Under the pieces are notes generated by a model. The model was given only the letters and a program-made list of their open reading frames with translations. It made no database searches and was not told where the DNA came from. From DASUBN01 sp035691665 (GTDB lineage Bacteria; Pseudomonadota; Gammaproteobacteria; Natronospirales; REEB76): a stretch of 20,046 bases of DNA. A program made the position numbers and the translations under genes. Each line of letters begins with the position of its first letter. Within the stretch, counting starts at the first letter, position 1. Shown here piece by piece: positions 8,265 through 14,593 of the stretch. The stretch covers positions 1 through 20,046 of the forward strand of contig DASSIS010000011.1 of assembly GCA_035691665.1 (NCBI GenBank), given 5' to 3'.

Positions 8265-9907
8265 GGTTTCCTCACTGCGACATGACTGGGGTCGCGGCCG
8301 ATGACGATCATGGGAAGACCCGCAGCCGCGAGCTTGTCGTAGGTCTCGGGCGGCATCACCGCCAGGGCCGTCGGGTCGGCGCGCCATTGTGCGGCAAAAC
8401 CGTCGAGGTCGGGGATCCACTTCTGGGGTTCGCGGCCGATGCCGAACTCGAGCTCGCCCTGGTAAGCCACGATGGTCATGGTACGGCCGAGGTAGAACGG
8501 CAGCGACTGGGGATAGTCGTTCAGGCTGTAGAAGGGCTGAGCCGGCTTGTCGTAAGGAGCGATCTGAAGTGCCAGGCCGTGCTGGGAATAGACCGGCGAC
8601 AGGGCCTGTGCGCCCGCCGACACCGTCTGGGTGGCGAGGAACATGCCCGCCGCCAGCAGCACGAGCCCGGCGCTCACCTTGTGGAGATAGGCGCACAGGA
8701 AGCCGGCGATGCCGGTGAGCAGCAGCAGGCCGCAACCGGTCATGAGCCAGGGCAGGAAAGCCTGGTACAACTCCACCGGGATCCTGCCCCCGTGGCGCTG
8801 CAGCTCCGGCGCCTGCCACAGGGCGGCGATGGCGAGCACGATGCAGCAGAGTGCGCTCAACATGGCGTCGCCGCGCTTCAGGCGCGCGAGCTCGCGGCCC
8901 ACGAGCAGCGCCAGCGCCGGGAAGATCGGCAGGATGTAACTGCCGAGCTTGGAATCGGACAGGGAGAAAAACAGGAAGATGAAACCGCACCACAGCCACA
9001 GGAACAGGCCGTGGTCGAAGCGCCCCGCCTCCACCGGCGGCTCCTGCCGACGCAGCGCCGTCACCAGGGCGCGGACGAACTGGGGCAGGAAGCACCACAA
9101 CCCGAACAGCAGGATGGGGATGAAGAACCACCAGGGCTCGACCCGGTGGTGCACGGTGGTGAGGAAGCGCTCGAAGTGCTCATGGATGAAGAAGAACTGG
9201 GCGAAGTCGGGGTTGCGCAGGCTGACCAGCAGGAACCAGGGCGCGGCGATGGCGAGGTAGATGAGCAGCCCGCCGACGAAATGCAGCTGTTTGAAGCGCG
9301 CCCAGTCGCGCTTGATGAGCACGTAGAGCAGGAACACCGCGCCCGGAAGCACCACGGCCTCGAGTCCCTTGCTCAAGGTGGCGAGCGCCGCCATGCCCCA
9401 GGCGGCGTACATCCAGCCGCGGCGCGGCTTCATCTCGCTCGCCTCCATCGCCAGCAGGAACGCGAACAGGCTGCCGCACATGAAGCAGCTCACCCCCATG
9501 TCGAGGGTGTTGAAGTGGCCCATGATGATGAAGTACACGCTTCCCATGAGCATGAGCACCCCGGACCAGGCGCTCCTGGCGCCGAACAGCCGCGTGCCGG
9601 CGTAACCGGTCATGAGCAGGCACAGGAAGCCGGTGAGCGCGGTCCACAGGCGCGAAGTGGCGTTGGTGGCGCCGAAGGCCTCGTAGGCTATGGCCGTGGC
9701 CCAGTACTGCAGCGGTGGCTTCTCGAAATACTTGAGGGTATCCAGGCGCGGGGTGACCCAATCCCCGCTCACCACCATCTCCCGGGGGATCTCGGCGTAG
9801 CGGCCTTCGTCGGTCTGGAAAAGGTCCCGCTGGCCGAGCCCCGTGAACCACGCCGCGGCCAGTAGCGCGGCGGCCAGGATGACTCGCGTGGGCAGGGTCA
9901 TGGCCAT
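8261..9907 (-). CDS. arnT: ArnT, undecaprenyl-phosphate-Ara4N:lipid A aminoarabinosyltransferase
   Basis: A 548-residue polytopic GT83/PMT-like glycosyltransferase (E. coli ArnT is 550). It transfers L-Ara4N from the lipid carrier to lipid A phosphates on the periplasmic face, lowering negative charge and polymyxin binding. The first periplasmic loop holds the family signature: QTDEGRYAEIPREMVVSGDW with D33 and E34, then LKYFEKPPLQYW with K63. About a dozen hydrophobic spans follow, then a soluble C-terminal domain from roughly residue 440. ATG 9907 and ATG 9901 are both possible; neither has a clear ribosome binding site. First gene of the arn operon, with a probable promoter just upstream. 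A generic PMT-family transferase is the alternative, but the context makes ArnT much more likely. Confidence 0.91.
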   Translation of the reverse strand: MAMTLPTRVILAAALLAAAWFTGLGQRDLFQTDEGRYAEIPREMVVSGDWVTPRLDTLKYFEKPPLQYWATAIAYEAFGATNATSRLWTALTGFLCLLMTGYAGTRLFGARSAWSGVLMLMGSVYFIIMGHFNTLDMGVSCFMCGSLFAFLLAMEASEMKPRRGWMYAAWGMAALATLSKGLEAVVLPGAVFLLYVLIKRDWARFKQLHFVGGLLIYLAIAAPWFLLVSLRNPDFAQFFFIHEHFERFLTTVHHRVEPWWFFIPILLFGLWCFLPQFVRALVTALRRQEPPVEAGRFDHGLFLWLWCGFIFLFFSLSDSKLGSYILPIFPALALLVGRELARLKRGDAMLSALCCIVLAIAALWQAPELQRHGGRIPVELYQAFLPWLMTGCGLLLLTGIAGFLCAYLHKVSAGLVLLAAGMFLATQTVSAGAQALSPVYSQHGLALQIAPYDKPAQPFYSLNDYPQSLPFYLGRTMTIVAYQGELEFGIGREPQKWIPDLDGFAAQWRADPTALAVMPPETYDKLAAAGLPMIVIGRDPSHVAVRKP

Positions 9908-9939
9908 AGAAGGGGCGGTTCGATTGGGGGAAGCTGCGA

Positions 9940-9945
9940 ATTATA
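9940..9945 (-). promoter_or_regulatory. Probable -10 box of the arn operon promoter
   Basis: TATAAT on the minus strand, 33 bp before the first arnT ATG, in a locally AT-rich patch. The -35 region (about 9963-9968) is a poor match, which would suit an activator-dependent promoter. I looked for CTTAA-type PmrA half-sites and saw none. Confidence 0.4.
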
Positions 9946-10004
9946 TAGTGTGGGCGACGGGGCCGCGAATGACAGGGCGGTAAACCCCGCATGGCCTCAG
10001 AGCT

Positions 10005-10316
10005 TCAATCGCGGGTCTTGCAGGCTCGGCGGGCCCATCCGGCCAGGGTCTCGGCATCCTCCAGCACCTCGGCCGGCACCTCGTAATAGCGGTGCAGCTC
10101 CTTGGCGCCGCGCGGATTGAAGGGCCGGCTGCCCTTGGCGAGGTAGGCGGGACGGCTCCCCTCGTCGGTGCGCATATATAAGCTGCCCTTGTGCACGATG
10201 CCGAAGAAGGTCTGACCGGCATATAAACCATGGCCGCCGAACATAGCACGTACCTTGAGTCCCTTGGTCTCCGCCAGTTGCTCCAGCACGTAGTCCAGGA
10301 ATGAAGTGTCGGCCAT
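10005..10316 (-). CDS. TfoX N-terminal domain protein
   Basis: A 103-residue protein made only of a TfoX-N domain: MFGGHGLYAGQTFFGIV (about 25-41), LYMRTD, then the YYEVPAEVLED region that ends this domain. TfoX/Sxy proteins regulate competence in some gammaproteobacteria, but stand-alone TfoX-N proteins are widespread and mostly of unknown function, so no competence role is claimed. The ATG follows the stop of the truncated tfoX' reading frame by 12 bp; a weak AGGG is 10 bases upstream. It lies 97 bp before arnT on the same strand. Its first 30 codons are homologous but not identical to the stub at 10434-10523. Confidence 0.85.
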   Translation of the reverse strand: MADTSFLDYVLEQLAETKGLKVRAMFGGHGLYAGQTFFGIVHKGSLYMRTDEGSRPAYLAKGSRPFNPRGAKELHRYYEVPAEVLEDAETLAGWARRACKTRD

Positions 10317-10328
10317 GCCGGTCAGGCC

Positions 10329-10523
10329 CTATTCAATCTGGCTGGCGAAGCGCCAGCTTACCCGCTTCGCTCCTGCTACGCGGGCAGGCCAGCCCGTACT
10401 GTCCTGTACGGGCGCTCGCAGCGGTGCTGCTCGCCCATGGCCCCCGAACATGGGGCGCACCTTGAGGCCCCGGGCGTCGGAAAGTTGTTCCAGGACGCAG
10501 TCGAGGAAGGAAGTATCAGCCAT
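10329..10523 (-). pseudogene. tfoX' : truncated 5' end of a second tfoX-N gene, open through repeat copy 2
   Basis: The first 30 codons match the start of the intact tfoX-N gene (MADTSFLD.VLEQL...GLKVR.MFGGHG) at 24 of 30 residues. Of 17 changed codons, 11 are synonymous, so this copy diverged while under protein-level selection and was truncated later. Homology ends right after GGCCATGG, where the hairpin repeat starts. The frame stays open through the repeat and stops at 10329, 12 bp before the intact gene. An in-frame ATG at 10553 also exists, but the alignment supports 10523. It is probably non-functional as a protein, or survives as a leader ORF. Confidence 0.78.
10333..10435 (-). repeat. 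Hairpin-rich dispersed repeat, copy 2
   Basis: Same architecture and orientation as copies 1 and 3. The GCCCGTAC/GTACGGGC hairpin (10392-10399 with 10406-10413) has the loop TGTCCT, identical to copy 3. A stem pair that is G-C in the other copies is A-T here, a compensatory change. It also has GCAGC/GCTGC (10418-10422 with 10426-10430) and CTGGCG/CGCCAG (10342-10347 with 10351-10356), where sequence differs but pairing is kept. It joins the tfoX stub to the intact tfoX. Confidence 0.78.
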
Positions 10524-10549
10524 ATCGGCCGAGTCTAGGCCACCAAGAG

Positions 10550-10669
10550 TCAAGATGCTGGGTGGCTACGCCACCTGCCCGGCTCGCTCGCGGCATGCCG
10601 CTCTCCCTGCTACGCCGGCAGCACGGCCCGTGCTGTCCTGCACGGGCGTTCGCAGCGGTGCTGCTCACC
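10550..10669 (-). repeat. Hairpin-rich dispersed repeat, copy 3
   Basis: The fullest copy, about 120 bp. Hairpins are GGTGGC/GCCACC (10561-10566 with 10570-10575), CTGC/GCAG around 10607-10620, GCCCGTGC/GCACGGGC (10626-10633 with 10640-10647, loop TGTCCT) and GCAGC/GCTGC (10652-10656 with 10660-10664). It starts within a few bases of the NUDIX stop codon and ends about 26 bp before the tfoX stub. Confidence 0.78.
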
Positions 10670-10671
10670 GC

Positions 10672-11103
10672 TCATGGACGCAGGGGCGTCACCTGCCCCA
10701 ATTCCCGGTAGCGGCGATAGTCTGCGAGGACCACAGCATGGTCGAAGGCCAGCGGCGGCGGTCGCAGGGGATCGAAGGGCTGGGCCTTGGCGGCGTCGTC
10801 CCCCGCCCGGGGGCTGCCACGGGCTTCTCCTATATAGACGGCGGTGACGGTGTGGCCACGAGGGTCCCGGGCCGGGTCCGAATACAGGCCGAGCAAGGCC
10901 TTGAGGCGCACCTTGAGACCCGTCTCCTCCTCCGCCTCGCGGACCGCCGCCCGCTCCAGGCTCTCCCCCACTTCCACGAAACCGCCGGGCAGGGCCCAAC
11001 CGGGGGGCGGGTTGCGGCGCTCGATGAGCACCACCCGGCCCGGCTCGTCCAGGAGCTCTATGATCACGTCCGCCGCCAGGAGCGGCGTCACCGGCCTTGG
11101 CAT
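10672..11103 (-). CDS. NUDIX hydrolase
   Basis: A 143-residue NUDIX protein with a complete NUDIX box (residues 41-63: G-x5-E-x7-REAEEETGL), including the REExEE metal-binding glutamates. Such enzymes hydrolyse nucleoside diphosphate derivatives. The NPPPGWALPGGFVE lead-in resembles ADP-ribose pyrophosphatase/8-oxo-dGTP-type members, but the substrate cannot be read from sequence. ATG 11103 is preferred over ATG 11118 because GGGAG lies eight bases before it and nothing precedes the upstream ATG. It follows hslR by 24 bp in the same direction, probably as an operon. The last codon and stop lie at the edge of repeat copy 3 (CATGAGCGGTGAGCAGC), so the repeat may have supplied the stop codon and altered the C-terminus. 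Confidence 0.88.
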   Translation of the reverse strand: MPRPVTPLLAADVIIELLDEPGRVVLIERRNPPPGWALPGGFVEVGESLERAAVREAEEETGLKVRLKALLGLYSDPARDPRGHTVTAVYIGEARGSPRAGDDAAKAQPFDPLRPPPLAFDHAVVLADYRRYRELGQVTPLRP

Positions 11104-11127
11104 CTCCCCCACTCCCATGAAATCAAT

Positions 11128-11520
11128 TTAGCCGTGTTTCCCCGTGAAGCGGATGATCTGCCGTCGCGACTTCTTGTCGGGGCGTTTCTCCGGCGCCGGG
11201 TTCGTGAGCGCGGCCTGGCGCCGCAACTCCGCGCGCTCCAGGCGCTGCCGCCGGCTCTCCTCGGTCTCCTGGTAGAGACCCAGGGCGACGCTCGCCGGAC
11301 CGCGCCGGCCGGAGAGACCGCGCACCACCACTTCCATCGTCACATCACCGCGCCGCAGGAAGATGGTGTCGCCGAGACGCACTTCCCGCGCCGGCTTCAC
11401 CCGCGCACCGTTCACGTGCACCTTGCCGCCGTTCACGGCCACGGTGGCGAGCGCGCGGGTCTTGAAGAGCCGTGCGGCCCACAGCCATTTGTCGAGGCGC
11501 ACATCCCTGGGATCGTGCAT
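11128..11520 (-). CDS. hslR: Hsp15, heat-shock ribosome-associated RNA-binding protein
   Basis: A 130-residue protein with an N-terminal S4 RNA-binding domain (VRLDKWLWAARLFKTRALA, about 7-25, then GGKVHVNG and KPAREVRLGD) and a basic C-terminal tail with RPDKKSRRQIIRF. Length and motifs match E. coli Hsp15 (133 residues), which rescues 50S subunits carrying stalled nascent chains after heat shock. GGAG lies seven bases before the ATG, but part of it is paired in a strong hairpin (see the next entry). Divergent from kbl and upstream of the NUDIX gene. No clear sigma32 promoter was recognised. Confidence 0.92.
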   Translation of the reverse strand: MHDPRDVRLDKWLWAARLFKTRALATVAVNGGKVHVNGARVKPAREVRLGDTIFLRRGDVTMEVVVRGLSGRRGPASVALGLYQETEESRRQRLERAELRRQAALTNPAPEKRPDKKSRRQIIRFTGKHG

Positions 11521-11527
11521 GCAAGCG

Positions 11528-11558
11528 CTCCGCCCTTTCGGGGCGGTCCGTGCGGACC
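11528..11558 (-). promoter_or_regulatory. Tandem hairpins over the hslR ribosome binding site
   Basis: In the hslR leader RNA, GGTCC/GGACC (11558-11554 with 11549-11545) is followed by CCGCCC/GGGCGG (11546-11541 with 11535-11530) with a CGAAA loop. The second stem pairs the first GG of the GGAG ribosome binding site (11531-11528). The two stems share two bases, so they compete slightly. Structure is seen; a regulatory role is inferred. Confidence 0.45.
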
Positions 11559-11617
11559 ACCCGAATCCCCACCATATATGAAAGAGCCCCGGGCCGCACC
11601 CCGGTAAAATCCCCGCT

Positions 11618-11626
11618 TGGTATAAT
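11618..11626 (+). promoter_or_regulatory. Extended -10 promoter of kbl-tdh
   Basis: TGGTATAAT, a full extended -10 element, 33 bp before the kbl TTG start. No convincing -35 box, as is common for extended -10 promoters. A second weaker TAAAAT is at 11605-11610. Confidence 0.5.
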
Positions 11627-11659
11627 CCGCAGCCGCCTTCCCCTCTCCCGGAGCCTCCC

Positions 11660-12853
11660 TTGAACCAGGCTTTCCTGAAGCAACTGAGCCAGCAGACCGC
11701 CGGGTTGCACGAGGCGGGGCTCTATAAATCCGAACGTGTCATCAGCACGCCGCAACAGGCGGCGATTCGGGTGGCGGGCGGCGCCGAGGTGCTCAACTTC
11801 TGCGCCAACAACTACCTCGGGCTATCGGACCATCCGGCGCTGGTGAAGGCCGCCCAGGAATCCCTGCCCAAGTACGGTTTCGGCATGTCCTCGGTGCGCT
11901 TCATCTGCGGCACCCAGACGGTGCACAAGGAGCTGGAGGCGCGGCTCTCGAGGTTCCTCGGCACCGAGGACACCATCCTCTATTCCTCCTGCTTCGACGC
12001 CAACGGCGGGCTCTTCGAGACGCTGCTGGACGAGCAGGATGCGGTGATCAGCGACGCCTTGAACCACGCCTCCATCATCGACGGCGTGCGCCTCTGCAAG
12101 GCCAAGCGCTACCGCTACAACAACAACGACATGGCAGACCTCGAGGCCAAGCTCAAGGAAGCGGACGCCGCCGGCACCCGCTACAAGCTCATCGCCACCG
12201 ACGGCGTGTTCTCCATGGACGGCATCATCGCCGACCTCAAGAGCGTCTGCGACCTGGCCGACAAGTACCATGCGCTCGTGATGGTGGACGACTCCCACGC
12301 GGTGGGCTTCATGGGCGAGAAGGGCCGCGGCAGCCACGAGTTCCGCGGTGTCATGGGCCGGGTGGACATCCTCACCGGCACCCTCGGCAAGGCCTTGGGC
12401 GGCGCCTCCGGAGGCTATACCTCGGCGCGCAAGGAGATCGTGGAGTGGCTGCGCCAGCGCTCCCGCCCCTACCTCTTCTCCAACACCCTCGCACCCAACA
12501 TCACCGCCACCACCCTGAAGGTACTGGACCTGCTGGAGGGTGACGACGGACTGCGCAAGAAGGTGCACGCCAACAGCAAGCGCTTCCGCGAAGGCATGCA
12601 GAAGCTCGGCTTCAGGCTCGCCGGCGCCGACCACCCCATCGTCCCGGTGATGCTGGGCGATGCCAAACTCGCCAAGACCATGGCGGACGAACTCTTGAAC
12701 GAGGGCATCTACGTGATCGGCTTCTCCTTCCCGGTGGTGCCGAAGGACCAGGCCCGCATCCGCACCCAGATGTCCGCGGCCCACGAACCGGAACATATCG
12801 ACAAGGCCATAGCCGCCTTCGGCAAGGTCGGCCGCAAACTCGGCGTGATCTGA
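11660..12853 (+). CDS. kbl: 2-amino-3-ketobutyrate CoA ligase (glycine C-acetyltransferase)
   Basis: A 397-residue alpha-oxoamine synthase-type PLP enzyme, very close to E. coli Kbl (398) along its full length. It cleaves 2-amino-3-ketobutyrate with CoA into glycine and acetyl-CoA. Motifs: NFCANNYLGL (46-55), ASIIDGVRLCKAKRY, VDDSHAVGF (D210 and H213 at the PLP ring) and TGTLGKALGGASGGY with Schiff-base K244. The start is TTG at 11660, six bases after GGAG; no ATG or GTG fits, so translation may be modest. It is followed by tdh, which makes its substrate, with an unusual inverted-repeat element in between. The last codons and the stop lie inside the left arm of that element. Confidence 0.96.
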   Translation: MNQAFLKQLSQQTAGLHEAGLYKSERVISTPQQAAIRVAGGAEVLNFCANNYLGLSDHPALVKAAQESLPKYGFGMSSVRFICGTQTVHKELEARLSRFLGTEDTILYSSCFDANGGLFETLLDEQDAVISDALNHASIIDGVRLCKAKRYRYNNNDMADLEAKLKEADAAGTRYKLIATDGVFSMDGIIADLKSVCDLADKYHALVMVDDSHAVGFMGEKGRGSHEFRGVMGRVDILTGTLGKALGGASGGYTSARKEIVEWLRQRSRPYLFSNTLAPNITATTLKVLDLLEGDDGLRKKVHANSKRFREGMQKLGFRLAGADHPIVPVMLGDAKLAKTMADELLNEGIYVIGFSFPVVPKDQARIRTQMSAAHEPEHIDKAIAAFGKVGRKLGVI

Positions 12854-12979
12854 AAATGGTTATTTTGCCCCCTGGCGGTGTTGCGATCGGCCTCGCAATC
12901 CTCACGTACACTAAGAGTACGCTCCGGTTGCTCGGCCATCCGCGCCTAGCCAGTGGCCAAAATTCCTCATTTTCAGGTC
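12847..12979 (+). repeat. MITE-like element with ~30-bp imperfect inverted ends, between kbl and tdh
   Basis: The left arm (12847-12876) and the complement of the right arm (12949-12979) align as GAYCTGAAAATG, a 3-4 base variable stretch, then ATTTTG-S-CC-M-CTGGC, with only a few mismatches. Between the arms are two small hairpins, TTGCGA/TCGCAA (12881-12886 with 12893-12898) and CGTAC/GTACG (12905-12909 with 12917-12921). The left arm contains the kbl stop codon. No target duplication or ORF is seen. In the mRNA it would form a long stem ending just before the tdh ribosome binding site. Confidence 0.6.
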
Positions 12980-13000
12980 TTCTTTTTCTGAGGTAGTTAG

Positions 13001-14026
13001 ATGAAAGCTCTTGTCAAAGCGAAGTCCCAGGAAGGCATCTGGCTGCAAGACATGCCCAAGCCGAAGATCGGGCATAACGACCTGCTCATCAAGGTGAAGA
13101 AGACCGCCATCTGCGGCACCGATATCCACATCTACAACTGGGACGAGTGGGCCCAGAAGACCATCCCCGTACCCATGACCGTGGGCCACGAGTTCGTGGG
13201 CGTGGTGGCGGAGATCGGCAGCGAGGTGCAGGGCTTCAAGGTCGGCGACCGGGTCTCGGGCGAGGGCCACATCACCTGCGGCCATTGCCGCAACTGCCGC
13301 GCCGGCAAGCGCCACCTGTGCCGCAACACCGTCGGCGTGGGCGTGAACCGCCCCGGCTGCTTCGCCGAGTACCTGGCGATCCCGGCGGTGAACGCCTTCC
13401 CGCTGCCGGACGACATCTCCGACGACATCGCCGCCTTCCTGGACCCGCTCGGAAACGCCACCCACACGGCGCTCTCCTTCGACCTCGTGGGCGAGGACGT
13501 GCTCATCACCGGCGCCGGCCCCATCGGCTGCATGGCGGTGGCCATCGCCAAGCACGTGGGCGCCCGCCACGTGGTGATCACCGACGTGAACGATTACCGC
13601 CTGGAGCTGGCTCGCAAGCTCGGCGCCACGCGCACCGTGAACGTGCAGAGCCAGAAGCTGCAGGGCGTGATGGACGAGCTCAACATGAAGGAAGGCTTCG
13701 ACGTGGGCCTGGAGATGTCCGGCAACGCACAGGCCTTCCGCCAGATGATCGACGTCATGAACCATGGCGGCAAGATCGCGCTGCTCGGCATCCTACCGCC
13801 GGACGCCGCCATCGAGTGGAACAAGGTGATCTTCAAAGGCCTGTTCCTGAAGGGCATCTACGGCCGCGAGATGTTCGAGACCTGGTACAAGATGGTGAGC
13901 ATGCTGCAGAGCGGGCTGGACATCGGCCCGGTGCTGACCCACCACTACAAGGTCAAGGACTTCCAGGAAGGCTTCGACGTGATGCGCTCCGGCAAGTCCG
14001 GGAAAGTGGTGCTAGACTGGAATTGA
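13001..14026 (+). CDS. tdh: L-threonine 3-dehydrogenase
   Basis: A 341-residue zinc-dependent medium-chain alcohol dehydrogenase, the same length as E. coli Tdh. It oxidises threonine to 2-amino-3-ketobutyrate with NAD. It has the catalytic zinc ligand Cys in ICGTDIHIYNWDEW, GHEFVG, the structural zinc cluster CGHCRNCRAGKRHLC, the DPLGNATHTALSFDL active-site segment and the Rossmann GAGPIG motif. GAGG lies seven bases before the ATG. It works directly with Kbl upstream; the 147-bp spacer is occupied by an inverted-repeat element, so co-transcription is likely but not certain. Confidence 0.96.
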   Translation: MKALVKAKSQEGIWLQDMPKPKIGHNDLLIKVKKTAICGTDIHIYNWDEWAQKTIPVPMTVGHEFVGVVAEIGSEVQGFKVGDRVSGEGHITCGHCRNCRAGKRHLCRNTVGVGVNRPGCFAEYLAIPAVNAFPLPDDISDDIAAFLDPLGNATHTALSFDLVGEDVLITGAGPIGCMAVAIAKHVGARHVVITDVNDYRLELARKLGATRTVNVQSQKLQGVMDELNMKEGFDVGLEMSGNAQAFRQMIDVMNHGGKIALLGILPPDAAIEWNKVIFKGLFLKGIYGREMFETWYKMVSMLQSGLDIGPVLTHHYKVKDFQEGFDVMRSGKSGKVVLDWN

Positions 14027-14057
14027 CATCCTGACGCGGCGCTCATTAGGGGGGCGT

Positions 14058-14432
14058 ATGCCCTTGAGCCTCGCTTCGACGGACGACGGACGGCTCCTCA
14101 CGGCGACCTTCCAGGGGGATTTCGAGGCGGCCGAGTTGCGCGCGGCCACCCTGGCGATTGTCGATACCCTCATCGCGCGCGGCACGCTGCGTCTGCTCCT
14201 CGATTGCTACGATGCCCATTTCAACGTCCCCACGGTGAACGTCTATCAGCTGCCGGAGCTCTACAGTGCCCGGGGGCTGTCCCGGCAAGTGAGGGCCGCG
14301 GTGATCCTGCCCAAGGACGGCTACCACCAGGAACTCTTCACGTTCTACGAGGACGTGTGCCGCAACCGCGGCTATTTCGTGCAGCTGTTCCCGCACAAGG
14401 ACGGCGGGCTTGCCTGGCTGAGCGGCTCCTAG
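14058..14432 (+). CDS. Conserved-looking hypothetical protein, possible STAS/SpoIIAA-like fold
   Basis: A 124-residue soluble protein with no signal peptide or membrane span. It alternates hydrophobic strands and helices: LLTATFQGDFEAAELRAA, LRLLLDCYDAHFNVP and RAAVILPKDG, followed by FYEDVCRNRGYFVQLFPHKDGGLAWL. This beta-alpha pattern, ending in a short strand after FVQLF, resembles SpoIIAA/STAS-like domains, but no family-specific motif is decisive. AGGGGGG lies four to ten bases before the ATG, and the gene begins 31 bp after tdh, so it may be a third gene of the kbl-tdh unit. Base composition matches its neighbours. Function unknown. Confidence 0.65.
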   Translation: MPLSLASTDDGRLLTATFQGDFEAAELRAATLAIVDTLIARGTLRLLLDCYDAHFNVPTVNVYQLPELYSARGLSRQVRAAVILPKDGYHQELFTFYEDVCRNRGYFVQLFPHKDGGLAWLSGS

Positions 14433-14593
14433 GGAACCGCGTCATGCAGGGTGGCGTCCGATAACGGCGAGCTCCGTCATGTGCCCCAGGTTACATATCT
14501 CCGGGAAACACCGCGCCCACTGAAGAGGAATAAAATCCCTACCCAGCGGGTCCTTAGCTGGTTAGCCCGCCTCCAAAAAACCAAGGAGCTTGT
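14433..14593 (+). promoter_or_regulatory. Intergenic region with possible promoter for the peroxiredoxin gene
   Basis: A 161-bp gap without a gene. TAAAAT at 14531-14536 is a possible -10 box, with no good -35. The predicted leader has a GCGGG/CCCGC stem (14546-14550 with 14566-14570). A clean AAGGAG ribosome binding site lies five bases before the next ATG. No terminator for the preceding gene was seen. Confidence 0.3.

Larger units (their letters stand above)
2684..9907 (-). other. arn operon: L-Ara4N modification of lipid A
   Basis: Seven same-strand genes in the order arnT, SMR flippase, arnB, arnC, arnA formyltransferase, arnA decarboxylase, arnD. Four junctions overlap or nearly overlap: arnT/flippase ATGA, arnC/arnA GTGA, arnA/arnA ATGA, and a 4-bp gap before arnD. 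Together they cover every step from UDP-glucuronate to Ara4N-lipid A. E. coli uses the order arnBCADTEF with a fused ArnA and two flippase subunits. UDP-glucose dehydrogenase, PmrAB and a recognisable PmrA box are not in the window. The arnB-arnC junction is interrupted by a repeat element and an arnC gene stub. Confidence 0.9.

Noticed and set aside
8282..9865. A 527-codon plus-strand open frame opposite arnT
   Set aside because: A shadow of arnT: Gln/Glu/His/Arg-rich with no domain, while the opposite strand encodes a clear polytopic transferase.
9908..10004. PmrA or PhoP operator upstream of arnT
   Set aside because: No pair of CTTAA or GTTTA half-sites with proper spacing could be seen.
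6572..10669. Integron attC sites as an explanation of the hairpin repeats
   Set aside because: No GTTRRRY/RYYYAAC core sites or intI gene, and the repeats have several separate hairpins rather than one long imperfect palindrome.
6572..10669. CRISPR array
   Set aside because: The three copies are 0.1-4 kb apart with genes between them and there are no regular spacers or cas genes.
12854..13000. tRNA or small RNA gene in the kbl-tdh spacer
   Set aside because: The hairpins do not form a cloverleaf and no CCA end or T-loop motif is present; the inverted-repeat interpretation fits better.
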